Assembly (NCBI GenBank): GCA_030603805.1
Contig: JAUVXD010000007.1
Span: 1-64,000, forward strand
Length of the DNA: 64,000 nt
Source: Acholeplasmataceae bacterium
GTDB lineage: Bacteria; Bacillota_I; Bacilli_A; Acholeplasmatales; Acholeplasmataceae
Direction of reading: 5' to 3'
Shown one piece after another: positions 42,905 to 51,864 of the stretch. A model generated the notes under the pieces. It was not told the origin of the DNA, made no database searches, and saw only the letters and a list, made by a program, of their open reading frames with translations. The position numbers and the translations under genes were made by a program. Numbering within the stretch: the stretch's first letter is position 1; the number at the start of each line of letters is the position of its first letter.

Positions 42905-43472
42905 AATCTTAAGCGTTTTGGTCGATCATATTAAGACAGGTACAAACCTTTCCAATCTTTCGTTATCTCAAATTGCAGCTGAAGCTGAAATCGGAAAAAG
43001 TACAGTTTATGAATATTTTTCAAGTAAGGATGAGATGATTTTAGCCACATATACATATTTACTTGATACATATCACCAAATTTTGTTATCAGATCTGACC
43101 CATAGTGATTTTAAAAATGCATTTATTGAACAAATTTCACGTATCCTGACTGTCATGAAAGATGCCAAGAATATTATGGATGCAATCATGAACAACAACA
43201 AAACCCCATTTCCCATTTTTAGCAATCATCTTGATGCGTGTATGAAAGACATTCAATCAAAAATGGATGGTAGGTTTAAATACATCATGGAAACTGGTGT
43301 TATGGAAGGAATTCTGCCCAATAGAGAACCCCATCCGTTTGCTAAAAATGTTATTCAAGCAATTATTTCGGGGTTATTATTTCAATTTGTTAACCAAGAA
43401 ATCAAATGCACCGAAGATCAGTTAATGACACTCATCTATCAACAAACGATTCATCATCTTAAACAACATTAA
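42885..43472 (+). CDS. TetR/AcrR-family repressor
   Basis: A 195-residue regulator with an N-terminal TetR helix-turn-helix (about 7-52; LSLSQIAAEAEIGKSTVYEYFSSKDEMI) and a helical ligand domain. It overlaps the exporter gene by 20 nt and so is made together with it. The palindrome at 39472-39487 in the operon promoter is its probable site, giving negative feedback released by an exported compound. Confidence 0.9.
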   Translation: MLTTKDRILSVLVDHIKTGTNLSNLSLSQIAAEAEIGKSTVYEYFSSKDEMILATYTYLLDTYHQILLSDLTHSDFKNAFIEQISRILTVMKDAKNIMDAIMNNNKTPFPIFSNHLDACMKDIQSKMDGRFKYIMETGVMEGILPNREPHPFAKNVIQAIISGLLFQFVNQEIKCTEDQLMTLIYQQTIHHLKQH

Positions 43473-43495
43473 AGCGCAGCGATGCGCTTTTCTTC
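43472..43495 (+). terminator. Terminator of the RND-tetR operon
   Basis: AAAGCGC (43472-43478) pairs with GCGCTTT (43485-43491) and is followed by T residues. Confidence 0.8.
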
Positions 43496-43544
43496 ATATT
43501 TGATTCATATTTTTTGTGTAAAGTTGATATAAGGAGGGATCTCA

Positions 43545-44468
43545 ATGAGAAAAGGCTATCTCTTGAATTCAATTGTTATTTCATTCATTAAGATGATTGT
43601 TGTTTCGGCTTATATTGTATTTATCAGTGTTGCCAATCAAAACTTAAATATTCAAAGTTTGGTTCATGATTTTATATCAAGAGCAGAGTTTGAAGAAGAA
43701 ATAACAGTTTATTTTCCAAATGGGACAAAAGAAGTTCGTCGTTACTATCGAATTACCCCAATCAAAGACTATGAACTTTTTGAGCAAAGGTCCATATTCT
43801 ATGAAACCAAAAACGATCCATTCTTAGGTCAAGCCGGAGATATATTTGTCACTCAAGAATCACCTTTTCCTGAAACACCAGTCGTTCATGAAATGATGAC
43901 TTTTTTTGTTGGTGGACATGCTGCTTTAAATAATGGAGAAAATCGCTTGATAGAAGCTGTAGGTTTTCCACAACCCAATGAAAGCATCATGGACATTATT
44001 AAAGATAAATCTATAGGTGATCACTCATTTACTGTAGGGGTTAAGGTTTCCTCTTCAAACTATTGGTTTCAGCCTGATTATAGATCATCAAATGAAGTAG
44101 GTTTTTCCAGATATGGGAATTACTACAGACAAAAATTTCTAATCTTGAGAGTTAAATATGCTGATCAAGAAATGATTGATGAGACATTATCTTATGCGAA
44201 CCATCATGCCCAAAACCGTTCACTTTATAATTTTCTATTTGTTTTTGATACGAAAAATAAATTCTACTGCACGGATCTAATCAGTCGATCATATCGAAGT
44301 GGTTATCATCAAAGTGAGGGTGTTTATAATCGTCGCTTTCTTAATGATAATGGTTTTGTCACGACAGTCAATGATCTCATATTATCTCGAGATACGTATA
44401 TAGCAGCATATATTATTAACGAAAATGGCATCAGAAATATATATTATCTAGATTATATAAACGCTTGA
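43545..44468 (+). CDS. Membrane-anchored YiiX-like permuted NlpC/P60 cysteine hydrolase
   Basis: A 307-residue protein with one N-terminal membrane anchor (about 8-28) and an extracytoplasmic domain. GQAGDIFVTQ precedes VGGHAAL (His125) and LIEAVG (Glu137); KFYCTDLISRSY places the cysteine (Cys242) after the histidine. This permuted order is that of YiiX/YebB-like NlpC/P60 papain-fold enzymes, which act on peptides, amides or lipids. In a cell without peptidoglycan a wall substrate is unlikely, so a lipid or lipoprotein target is possible. AAGGAGGG precedes the ATG. Confidence 0.7.
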   Translation: MRKGYLLNSIVISFIKMIVVSAYIVFISVANQNLNIQSLVHDFISRAEFEEEITVYFPNGTKEVRRYYRITPIKDYELFEQRSIFYETKNDPFLGQAGDIFVTQESPFPETPVVHEMMTFFVGGHAALNNGENRLIEAVGFPQPNESIMDIIKDKSIGDHSFTVGVKVSSSNYWFQPDYRSSNEVGFSRYGNYYRQKFLILRVKYADQEMIDETLSYANHHAQNRSLYNFLFVFDTKNKFYCTDLISRSYRSGYHQSEGVYNRRFLNDNGFVTTVNDLILSRDTYIAAYIINENGIRNIYYLDYINA

Positions 44469-44526
44469 CATCAGCTTCGTGATGTGTTATTCTTATAGTG
44501 TACACCCCCCACATAGGGGAGGGGTA
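44465..44526 (+). promoter_or_regulatory. csoR-copA promoter and CsoR operator candidate
   Basis: TTGACA (44465-44470), 17 nt with an extended TG, and TATTCT (44488-44493). At the expected start of transcription lies a GC-rich quasi-palindrome, TAC..CCC to GGG..GGGGTA (44501-44526), the pattern of CsoR sites, in which G/C tracts flank a central A/T pentamer. Copper-free CsoR would block this promoter. Confidence 0.7.
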
Positions 44527-44553
44527 AAATATTCTTATAAGAGGAGAAATTCA

Positions 44554-44817
44554 ATGAAACATCACAATCTCGAAGCCTTAAACTTAATCAAAACTGCTAA
44601 AGGTCAAATGGATGCAGTCATTCGCATGACAGAAGATGAAAGATACTGTATTGACATTTCAAATCAAATACAAGCGATAACGGCACTTCTTAAAAAAGCA
44701 AATATGGTAATCTTAAAAAACCATATTGAAACCTGTGTTGTAGAATCATTTCAAGTAGGACAATCGGATGAAAAGATTAAAGAAGTTATTGATGTGCTTG
44801 AAAAGTACTTAAAGTAG
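44554..44817 (+). CDS. csoR: CsoR-type copper-sensing repressor
   Basis: An 87-residue all-helical DUF156 protein. The Cu(I) ligands of the family are present as RYCIDI, KNHIETC: Cys in helix 2, then His and Cys in helix 2'/3. It binds DNA when copper-free and lets go with copper. The frame extends back to 44479 through the operator, but GAGGAGA fixes ATG 44554. It leads the copper operon. Confidence 0.9.
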   Translation: MKHHNLEALNLIKTAKGQMDAVIRMTEDERYCIDISNQIQAITALLKKANMVILKNHIETCVVESFQVGQSDEKIKEVIDVLEKYLK

Positions 44818-44827
44818 GTGATATATC

Positions 44828-45064
44828 ATGATTAAACTCATCTTTAAATTAGAGAACATTCATTGTGTTGGTTGTGCAAACAGAGTTAAAAATGCACTGA
44901 TTTCAGCTGGCGCACTTCACGTAGATGTGGATTTTAGCAGTAAAACAGCTCACGCTTTGGTTCATCATTTTGAGCATGGAGACACGACATATACTTCTGC
45001 TATAGAAAAATCAGGCTATGAAACTCAATTGATTGCTGTTTTAGATGAAGTAGCGGAGGATTAA
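44828..45064 (+). CDS. HMA-domain copper chaperone-like protein
   Basis: A 78-residue HMA fold (beta-alpha-beta-beta-alpha-beta) with a metal site HCVGCANRV (Cys14 and Cys17 region) in place of the usual MxCxxC; the residue before the motif is His. It probably delivers Cu(I) to CopA. GGTGATA serves as ribosome site, and copA begins 1 nt after its stop. Confidence 0.85.
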   Translation: MIKLIFKLENIHCVGCANRVKNALISAGALHVDVDFSSKTAHALVHHFEHGDTTYTSAIEKSGYETQLIAVLDEVAED

Positions 45065-45065
45065 A

Positions 45066-47501
45066 ATGGAAAAAACAAAGTTAAACATAATTGGAATGAC
45101 ATGTGCATCGTGTGTCAACCATGTCGATAAAGCATTAAGAAATACTCAAGGTGTTCTTGATGTTTCAGTCAATCTAACGACTGAAACAGCAACCATTACC
45201 TATGAAGATTCAAGTTTTAATCAAGAACAAGCATTACATGCTGTTAGAGATGCAGGCTATGATGCTGTGATTGAAAATGAAGAAATTAAATCAGCAACAT
45301 TACGCGTTGAAGGAATGACATGTGCATCATGTGCTAGTCGTGTTGAGCAAGCAGTAACAAAACTCAATGGCATCAAATTCGCCAATGTTAACATCGCTAA
45401 TGATAAGATCAATATCTCATTTGACTCTACTATGCTTAAAATTAGTCAAATCAAAAAAGCGGTTCAGGATGTTGGCTACGATCTTATTTTAGAAGAAGAA
45501 CTTGATGAAGAAATTGATCCTACTGCGCAAAAAATGAATAAAGCAAAAAAAACAATGATTCAATCGATGTCGATTACCATAACAATGATGACCTTAATGA
45601 TTGTTCATATGTTTATAATCAAAATTCCTTTTTATACATGGATTGTTGCATTTATGGCGATACCTGTTATTTTTATCTTTGGTTTTCATGTTCATAAAGG
45701 AAGCTTTAAATCAATAAAAGCAAAATCACCAAATATGGATGTCTTAGTTTCATTAGGATCTATACCACCATACTTAATTGGTTTGTTAGGTCTTTTTATG
45801 CCGATTACAACTTTTGTTGAAATGGCAACAACCATTATGACATTTCATCTCTTAGGAAAATATCTTGAAGCAAGAGCAAAAGGTAAAGCATCACAAGCTA
45901 TTAAAAAACTGATGGACCTTGGTGCTAAAACAGCGAGAATCATCGTTGATGGAACAGAAATTCAAGTTTTGACAAGCGAACTGTCTGTTGGAGATTTAAT
46001 GATTGTAAAACCAGGCGAAAAAATACCCACTGATGGCATTATTGTTTGGGGTGAGAGTCTCATTGATGAATCGCTAGCTACAGGTGAATCGATGCCAGTA
46101 CAAAAAGGCGTTGGTGATCAAGTCATTGGTGCAACAATCAACAAACAAGGCTTATTGAAAGTTGAAGTCAAAAAAGTTGGGAATGAAACATTTTTAGCAC
46201 AAGTTATCGAGATGGTTGAGGCTTGTCAAGGTTCAAAAGTACCCATACAGGAATATGCAGATCGTATAACATCTTATTTTGTACCTGGAATTCTTGTGAT
46301 TACACTCCTAACGTTTGTTTCATTTCTTGTATTTACTCCGTTTCATTTGAATATATTAAGATTTATGGAGCCAATATTACCTTGGATTAATACCAGTCAA
46401 AGTCCGTTAACATTAGCATTTATTACTGCAACAGCAGTACTTGTTATTGCGTGTCCATGTGCCTTAGGTCTAGGGACTCCAACTGCCTTAATGGTAGGAA
46501 GCGGTATAGGTGCAGAAAAAGGCATATTAATTAGAAATGGTGAAGCAGTTCAAACACTTAAAGATGTTTCTGTCATTGCTTTCGATAAAACAGGGACGCT
46601 AACTTATGGGAAGCCTGTTGTTACAGATATGTTTTCAAAAACCTTAGAATCTAATCACTTTTTAGCATTACTCGCTTCTATAGAAAAAAGTTCTGAACAT
46701 CCCCTAGCTAGCGCTATTGTAGAACATGCACATCAATTAAATCTGACATTAAGTGATGTAGAAAGCTTTGAAGCTGTAACAGGAAAAGGTGTAATAGGCG
46801 TAATCGAAAGCCAAAGATATTATGTGGGCAATCGAAAACTCATGGATGATCAAAACTTAAGTTATCTGGATTGGGAATCAAAAATGGTAGAACTTGAAGA
46901 TCAAGCAAAAACAGTCATGATATTTGCAAATGACTTAGAGGTTTTAGGAATCATTGCAGTTGCAGATGCCATAAAACCTCAAGCACGAAGTGTGATAGCG
47001 CAGATTGAAGCTATGGGTATATCCACAGCGATGATAACTGGTGACAATGCAAGAACTGCAAAGGCAATTGCATTGAGTGCAGGCATCTCGCATGTCATCT
47101 CTGATGTTTTACCCGAAGGTAAAGTCAAAGAAATCAAGAATTTACAAGATGCTTATGGTTTAGTTGCTATGGTAGGCGATGGTATAAATGATGCCCCTGC
47201 GTTAAAACAAGCAAATATCGGCATCGCGATAGGTACTGGTACAGATGTTGCCATTGAAGCATCTGATGTGACACTCGTTAGAGGCGATTTAAACTCCATC
47301 GTCTCAGCAATCTTACTCTCAAAAGCAATCTTTAGAAAGATTAAAGAAAACTATTTTTGGGCATGGTTCTATAATGCTCTCGCCATTCCTTTTGCAATGC
47401 TTGGATTGCTCCATCCTATGATTGGAGCTGCAGCCATGTCATTAAGTTCACTCAATGTGATTTATAACTCCCTTCGATTAAAGAAGATTAATTTATCATA
47501 A
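45066..47501 (+). CDS. copA: Copper-exporting P1B-type ATPase
   Basis: An 811-residue pump. Two N-terminal HMA domains carry GMTCASC (Cys13/Cys16 and Cys86/Cys89). Eight membrane helices follow; TGES (339-342) is the actuator motif, CPC (463-465) the membrane metal site, DKTGT (Asp507 phosphorylated), SEHP and GDGINDAP the ATP domain. The last helices show YN and MSLSS, the Cu(I) selectivity signature. It drives Cu(I) out of the cytoplasm. GGAGGA overlaps the stop of the chaperone gene. Confidence 0.95.
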   Translation: MEKTKLNIIGMTCASCVNHVDKALRNTQGVLDVSVNLTTETATITYEDSSFNQEQALHAVRDAGYDAVIENEEIKSATLRVEGMTCASCASRVEQAVTKLNGIKFANVNIANDKINISFDSTMLKISQIKKAVQDVGYDLILEEELDEEIDPTAQKMNKAKKTMIQSMSITITMMTLMIVHMFIIKIPFYTWIVAFMAIPVIFIFGFHVHKGSFKSIKAKSPNMDVLVSLGSIPPYLIGLLGLFMPITTFVEMATTIMTFHLLGKYLEARAKGKASQAIKKLMDLGAKTARIIVDGTEIQVLTSELSVGDLMIVKPGEKIPTDGIIVWGESLIDESLATGESMPVQKGVGDQVIGATINKQGLLKVEVKKVGNETFLAQVIEMVEACQGSKVPIQEYADRITSYFVPGILVITLLTFVSFLVFTPFHLNILRFMEPILPWINTSQSPLTLAFITATAVLVIACPCALGLGTPTALMVGSGIGAEKGILIRNGEAVQTLKDVSVIAFDKTGTLTYGKPVVTDMFSKTLESNHFLALLASIEKSSEHPLASAIVEHAHQLNLTLSDVESFEAVTGKGVIGVIESQRYYVGNRKLMDDQNLSYLDWESKMVELEDQAKTVMIFANDLEVLGIIAVADAIKPQARSVIAQIEAMGISTAMITGDNARTAKAIALSAGISHVISDVLPEGKVKEIKNLQDAYGLVAMVGDGINDAPALKQANIGIAIGTGTDVAIEASDVTLVRGDLNSIVSAILLSKAIFRKIKENYFWAWFYNALAIPFAMLGLLHPMIGAAAMSLSSLNVIYNSLRLKKINLS

Positions 47502-47516
47502 ATATTAGATGATTAG

Positions 47517-47538
47517 AAAGGACGAAAGTCCTTTTTAA
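47517..47538 (+). terminator. Terminator after copA
   Basis: AAAGGAC, GAAA loop and GTCCTTT, followed by T residues. A TATAAT box near 47577 then starts the next unit. Confidence 0.8.
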
Positions 47539-47602
47539 ATTATCAAATGATTCATGATTGATTCATATTCGATTGTTATAATGATGATGGAGGCGATCTC
47601 AT

Positions 47603-47926
47603 ATGAGAAATAAGCGTGTTCAAATTGCGATTTTAATCTTACTTTCCATCATTTTGATTGTATGGATTGGTAGGCTTGTTGGGATTTTTGTTTTCAACTG
47701 GTCTTGGTATCCTGTCTATGGACACATGAGTGGTATGATGCCCTTTGGTATGATTTTGATGGTTTTCTTCTGGCTATGCATTACCTACATCGTTTTGACA
47801 TTATTCGAAAAAAAAGATGAAAAATTACATCATCACGATCGTGAAATTTTGAAAGAAAGACTAGCACATGGAGAAATATCCATTGAAGAATATGAAAAGC
47901 TACTTAAAAAAATAAAGGAGGAGTAA
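47603..47926 (+). CDS. SHOCT-domain membrane protein
   Basis: A 107-residue protein with two hydrophobic segments (about 9-31 and 46-68). Between them is YGHMSGMMPFG, rich in Met and His and fit for copper binding. The C-terminus LKERLAHGEISIEEYEKLLKKI is a SHOCT motif. First gene of a four-gene unit ending in the CCC-motif protein. Similar small proteins often accompany copper genes. Function inferred from context. Confidence 0.7.
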   Translation: MRNKRVQIAILILLSIILIVWIGRLVGIFVFNWSWYPVYGHMSGMMPFGMILMVFFWLCITYIVLTLFEKKDEKLHHHDREILKERLAHGEISIEEYEKLLKKIKEE

Positions 47927-47929
47927 ACA

Positions 47930-48274
47930 ATGAAAAAATTAGTGATATTTACAGGTGTTTTAATGGTTGTTGCAATCGCACTAACAACGATGACTTACGC
48001 AATACCAAATTTTAATTATTGGCAAAATGATGAAGCAGAATCCTATGTAAGACCTTGTCATCAAAATAGAAGACAAACGTCTTATGCTTGGTACTACTTA
48101 CACTTAAGCTCAGAAAATCAAGAAATCATCGACTTATTATATATCGAATATTTAAGTGCATATGATTTTGACGCTATGACAGCAGAAGAAAAAATTGAAA
48201 CTATTAAGGAGATTAAATCATTATTAATCGATTATATGATCGAAGAAGAGATGATTACAAACAGGCAACCATGA
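47930..48274 (+). CDS. Secreted protein of unknown function
   Basis: A 114-residue protein with a signal peptide (MKKLVIFTGVLMVVAIAL, probable cleavage after TYA, residue 25) and a helical acidic mature part containing RPCHQNRRQTS (one Cys-His pair). AAGGAGG precedes the ATG. It overlaps cueP by 4 nt, so a role in envelope copper handling is plausible, but no family is recognised. Confidence 0.65.
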   Translation: MKKLVIFTGVLMVVAIALTTMTYAIPNFNYWQNDEAESYVRPCHQNRRQTSYAWYYLHLSSENQEIIDLLYIEYLSAYDFDAMTAEEKIETIKEIKSLLIDYMIEEEMITNRQP

Positions 48275-48822
48275 AACAAACCATCATCGTTTTAAGTATA
48301 TTGATTACTATTATTGCTGGGATTATCATTTTAAGAACAAATCAATCAACAGATTTTTTAAAGCAAGAAGGACTAGATGGGTTAGATACCGTCGAAATGG
48401 TTGAACTCTTAGAAGCGCGCACTATCGATCCAAACCACTATATTGCAAGCATTTCTGGCACTGAACTTAAAATCATTACAGCTAAAGAGACCTATTCATT
48501 TTTAGTTCCTCATGATTTGTTTTATCTTTCAATTGCTCCCTATATTCAGTCAACACATGCATGTTCTATTCACAATCTAACAACCTGTAGGGGAGAACTC
48601 AAAAATAAAGTCTTTGATGTTGAAATTAGAGACTTAGCTAATAATCTAGTCATCAGTCGCTCAGTTGTGTCAGAAGATAATGGATTTGCAGGTATTTGGT
48701 TACCAAGAAATATGGAGGGAAGCATCACCGTCTATTATCAGGGACTCATATCTACAAGACCTATAAGTACTTTTGATGATTCATTCACCTGCCTTACAAC
48801 CTTAGAGCTTAGAAATCCATAA
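48271..48822 (+). CDS. cueP: CueP-family copper-binding protein
   Basis: A 183-residue membrane-anchored protein. DFLKQEGLDGLDTVEMVELL, FYLSIAPYIQSTHACSIHNLTTC and FAGIWLPRNMEG are strongly CueP-like. The copper thiols Cys98, Cys106 and Cys174 are all kept, with His96 and His101 near them. In Salmonella CueP holds periplasmic copper and passes it to superoxide dismutase; here it would sit outside the membrane behind an uncleaved N-terminal helix (about 4-21). Last full-size protein of this unit. Confidence 0.85.
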   Translation: MKQTIIVLSILITIIAGIIILRTNQSTDFLKQEGLDGLDTVEMVELLEARTIDPNHYIASISGTELKIITAKETYSFLVPHDLFYLSIAPYIQSTHACSIHNLTTCRGELKNKVFDVEIRDLANNLVISRSVVSEDNGFAGIWLPRNMEGSITVYYQGLISTRPISTFDDSFTCLTTLELRNP

Positions 48823-48834
48823 GGAGGAAAAAAA

Positions 48835-49035
48835 ATGAAAATTCAAATGAAACAAGTGTGTTGTTGCGGGTTTAAGACCTTAAAAACAAAGTTGATTGAG
48901 CTTGGTGCAAAAAAAGTTTTGATTCATCTCGATGAACTTCAAATAGATGTTGAATTAAGTGATGATCCAGAGCTTAAATCAAAAATTTTGTTCTTACTCA
49001 ATCAAAAACAACTCAATTATGAAATTTTAGAATAG
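48835..49035 (+). CDS. Small CCC-motif HMA-like protein
   Basis: A 66-residue cytoplasmic protein: MKIQMKQVCCCGFKTLKTKLIELGAK. Three consecutive cysteines (residues 9-11) occupy the place of the CxxC loop in an HMA-size fold with beta-alpha-beta-type pattern. GGAGGAAA precedes the ATG. It sits in the copper unit after cueP and may be a Cu(I) carrier with an unusual site. I know no family with this motif. Confidence 0.65.
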   Translation: MKIQMKQVCCCGFKTLKTKLIELGAKKVLIHLDELQIDVELSDDPELKSKILFLLNQKQLNYEILE

Positions 49036-49040
49036 ATCAC

Positions 49041-49070
49041 AAAAGGGCATGATTAATTTCATGCTTTTTA
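49041..49070 (+). terminator. Terminator of the cueP unit
   Basis: AAAGGGCATGA and TCATGCTTTTT pair around a short loop; a U-run follows. Confidence 0.75.
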
Positions 49071-49102
49071 TATTTACTGTATAATAAATGTGTGGTGATA
49101 CC

Positions 49103-49792
49103 ATGAAAATTCTTATCATTGAAGATCATAAAAAAATTAATGATCTCTTAAGTCTTTATTTAAAACAAGAACATCACGATGTTTTACAAGCCTTTAATGG
49201 AAAAGAGGCACTTTTACTGTTTGATTCTCATAAAATTGATTTAGTCATTACCGATTTAATGCTTCCAGATATCCAAGGTGAAGACTTAATCAAACATATG
49301 AGAACCACTGGAAACACCTATATTATTTGTCTTTCAGCTAAAACAGATGTCACTCATAAAATTGATGTTTTTTCTCTTGGTGCTGATGATTACATGACCA
49401 AACCATTTTCAGTTGATGAAGTCATTGCCAAACTGAAAAATATAGAGAAAAGACTGAAACAATACCTGCAAAAACCGTTATCCTATAATCAACAAAAACT
49501 CATCATTTACCCAGCTGAACTCAAAGTTCTATATAACCTTAAACCAATTGAATTGACGCATTATGAACTTAAAATCCTCATTCACCTTTCATCAAATCCA
49601 CACCGTATCTACTCAAGAGATGATTTGATGATGAGTCTTTTTGATCAAAGTGAAGCATATGATCGGGTCATCGATGCATTTATAAAAAATATTCGAAAAA
49701 AATTAAACGATCATGCTAGAAATCCACTTTTTATTAAGACACATTACGGCTTAGGGTATCAATTTATAGGAGTCAAAGATGACGAACTTTAA
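49103..49792 (+). CDS. OmpR-family response regulator
   Basis: A 229-residue regulator: a receiver domain (1-115) with IIEDH, phospho-Asp in LVITDLMLPD (about 52) and KPFSVDE, and a C-terminal winged helix (about 130-226) ending KTHYGLGYQFIG. The frame reaches back to 49088, but GGTGATA near ATG 49103 favours that start. It overlaps the kinase gene by 14 nt. Confidence 0.9.
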   Translation: MKILIIEDHKKINDLLSLYLKQEHHDVLQAFNGKEALLLFDSHKIDLVITDLMLPDIQGEDLIKHMRTTGNTYIICLSAKTDVTHKIDVFSLGADDYMTKPFSVDEVIAKLKNIEKRLKQYLQKPLSYNQQKLIIYPAELKVLYNLKPIELTHYELKILIHLSSNPHRIYSRDDLMMSLFDQSEAYDRVIDAFIKNIRKKLNDHARNPLFIKTHYGLGYQFIGVKDDEL

Positions 49793-51020
49793 TCACTTTT
49801 TTAAACAAAACATGACACGATTTTTTGCCTTACTATTTGCAGGCTTAATGATTATCGCAAATATCGGTTTATATGTTTTGCTTACCATACAATATAATCG
49901 GGAAATCAATAGACAAACTGAATCACTCATTGAGATGATTGAGCATTTGATTCTTCAAGAAGATATGGAGACCTCTATCATTTATCTCGAACATTATGAT
50001 CATACACATGGTGTATCTATGATTTTTAGTGATGAACAGGATGTCATTCGTTATCAAAGCTTGAAAATATCTGATCAAAGTAAAACTTATTTTATCATGT
50101 ATCAAGATACATACTTAGGCAAAATTGAACTTGACTTTCAGTCTGCACGCTTTGGTAAAGAGTTAACCCTTGGATTGATTATTTTTAATGTGTTTTCTTT
50201 TTCACTTTTCGTACTTAGTTTATCTATTCTTTATCGCTATATCAATAAACAATACCAAAAAGTCAATCAAGACTTAATCAAAGTTGGAAGTGAAGAAAAA
50301 GAGTTTGTATTTAAAGATATATCCTTAATTAATGATCGGTATCTTGAAGCACTACAGGCTGAAAAACAGACAAAAGAACTTCAAGCGCACTATGTAAATG
50401 TGCTTGCTCACGATATTAAAACACCACTCACTGTGATGAAAGCTTATTTAGAAGGTGTTCACTTGGGTAGAATTGAGTACTCAAAAACGTTAGCTTTAGA
50501 ATTACTTGATGAAATTAAAGCAATCGAATCTTTAATTCCAAAACTACTCGTCAAAGATCTAAAAGAAATTATCAAGCTCCAAAATGTGAGTTTAATTTTG
50601 AAAGAGTTATTAGAAAACATTAAGGAAGTAATGTTATCAAAAAAAATCACTTTACATGCATCAATTGAAGATGTAGATTTAAATATCTCTAGAAATGACT
50701 TTCAAAGGCTTGCAGAACATTTGATATTTAACGCCTTTTATTATTCTAATGAGAAAAGTCACATTTGGATTACATTAAGCAACCAAGACATGCTATTCAG
50801 TGTCAAAGACGAAGGTATCGGTATGTCTTATGAGGATATTCAATCGATTAAGAAGGGGTCATTCCGCTCACAAGATGCACAAAAAATGCATCCAAAAGGT
50901 AGTGGTATTGGTCTAAAAATCGTCGATGAAATCATCAAAAAGTATCACTTTGATTTAGATATATCTAGTCAAGTGAATCAAGGTTCTACGTTTACTATAA
51001 AATTTAAACCAAAACAATAA
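49779..51020 (+). CDS. Sensor histidine kinase
   Basis: A 413-residue membrane kinase. Two helices (about 12-35 and 127-150) flank a 90-residue outside sensor domain. The H-box is VLAHDIKTPLTVMKAYLEG (His about 210); the ATP domain has NAFYYSNE (N), DEGIGMS (G1) and GSGIGLKI (G2). It pairs with the response regulator just before it. Location after the copper genes suggests, but does not prove, a metal or envelope signal. Confidence 0.9.
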   Translation: MTNFNHFFKQNMTRFFALLFAGLMIIANIGLYVLLTIQYNREINRQTESLIEMIEHLILQEDMETSIIYLEHYDHTHGVSMIFSDEQDVIRYQSLKISDQSKTYFIMYQDTYLGKIELDFQSARFGKELTLGLIIFNVFSFSLFVLSLSILYRYINKQYQKVNQDLIKVGSEEKEFVFKDISLINDRYLEALQAEKQTKELQAHYVNVLAHDIKTPLTVMKAYLEGVHLGRIEYSKTLALELLDEIKAIESLIPKLLVKDLKEIIKLQNVSLILKELLENIKEVMLSKKITLHASIEDVDLNISRNDFQRLAEHLIFNAFYYSNEKSHIWITLSNQDMLFSVKDEGIGMSYEDIQSIKKGSFRSQDAQKMHPKGSGIGLKIVDEIIKKYHFDLDISSQVNQGSTFTIKFKPKQ

Positions 51021-51045
51021 CATTTGATAAACCATGGAGAGAACA

Positions 51046-51837
51046 ATGAAAGAAATAGACGCAAATAAAAATGCTTGGAATACATTATCCAAAGACCATT
51101 ATCATCACTTTAAAGAAAGACTAAAAAAAGAAGATACACTCTTAAATGAACATATCTTAAAAGAACTTGGAGATATCTCATCAAAGACACTTTTGCATCT
51201 TCAATGCAATACTGGAGCAGATACCTTATCTCTTGCTAGATTAGGGTTATCTTTTGTTACAGGTGTTGATTTATCTGATCAAAACATCTATTATGCAAAC
51301 CAATTAAAAGATGATTTTCAAATGAATCAAGTTCAGTTTATCGAATCTAATGTTTTAACTCTAAGTGATATCCATCAAGAAACATATGACATCGTTTTTA
51401 CATCTGAAGGTGTCCTTGGTTGGCTTCCAGATTTAAAAGCATGGGCTAAAGTCATTTTTGAACACTTAAATAAAGGTGGTTTTTTCTATATTTATGATAG
51501 TCACCCCTTTTTTCACATGCTAGATCAAGAAGCCTTGATTCAAAGAAGATTTCAACACAAATATGATTATTTCGACCAAAATGCAGATTATGATGAAGCG
51601 ATTGGTGGTTATGCGTCTGAAACCAAATATGCAGGAAACTATTGGTGGAATCATAAAATCTCAGATATTTTAAATGCCTTAATCGAAGCAGGATTAACGA
51701 TTGAATATATGCATGAGTTTGATACATTATTTTGGAATAATGGCGGTATGACAGAAGTCAAAAAAGGACTTTATCAATATCCTGAGTTTAAAAATAAAAT
51801 GCCATTCTCATATTCGATTAAAGCTATAAAAAAATAA
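51046..51837 (+). CDS. Class I SAM-dependent methyltransferase
   Basis: A 263-residue protein. LLHLQCNTGADTLSLARLG is the SAM-binding motif I (LxCxxG variant), and VTGVDLSD the acidic motif II. YDIVFTSEGVLGWLPDLKAW and the C-terminal HEFDTLFWNNGG are typical of this small-molecule methyltransferase group. GGAGAG before ATG 51046 makes that start better than the in-frame 51034. Target unknown. Confidence 0.85.
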   Translation: MKEIDANKNAWNTLSKDHYHHFKERLKKEDTLLNEHILKELGDISSKTLLHLQCNTGADTLSLARLGLSFVTGVDLSDQNIYYANQLKDDFQMNQVQFIESNVLTLSDIHQETYDIVFTSEGVLGWLPDLKAWAKVIFEHLNKGGFFYIYDSHPFFHMLDQEALIQRRFQHKYDYFDQNADYDEAIGGYASETKYAGNYWWNHKISDILNALIEAGLTIEYMHEFDTLFWNNGGMTEVKKGLYQYPEFKNKMPFSYSIKAIKK

Positions 51838-51864
51838 GAAATAGACAAAACTTCTATTTCTTAT
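51834..51864. terminator. Bidirectional terminator
   Basis: ATAAGAAATAG (51834-51844) and CTATTTCTTAT (51854-51864) form a perfect 11-bp stem shared by the converging methyltransferase and helicase genes. Confidence 0.8.
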
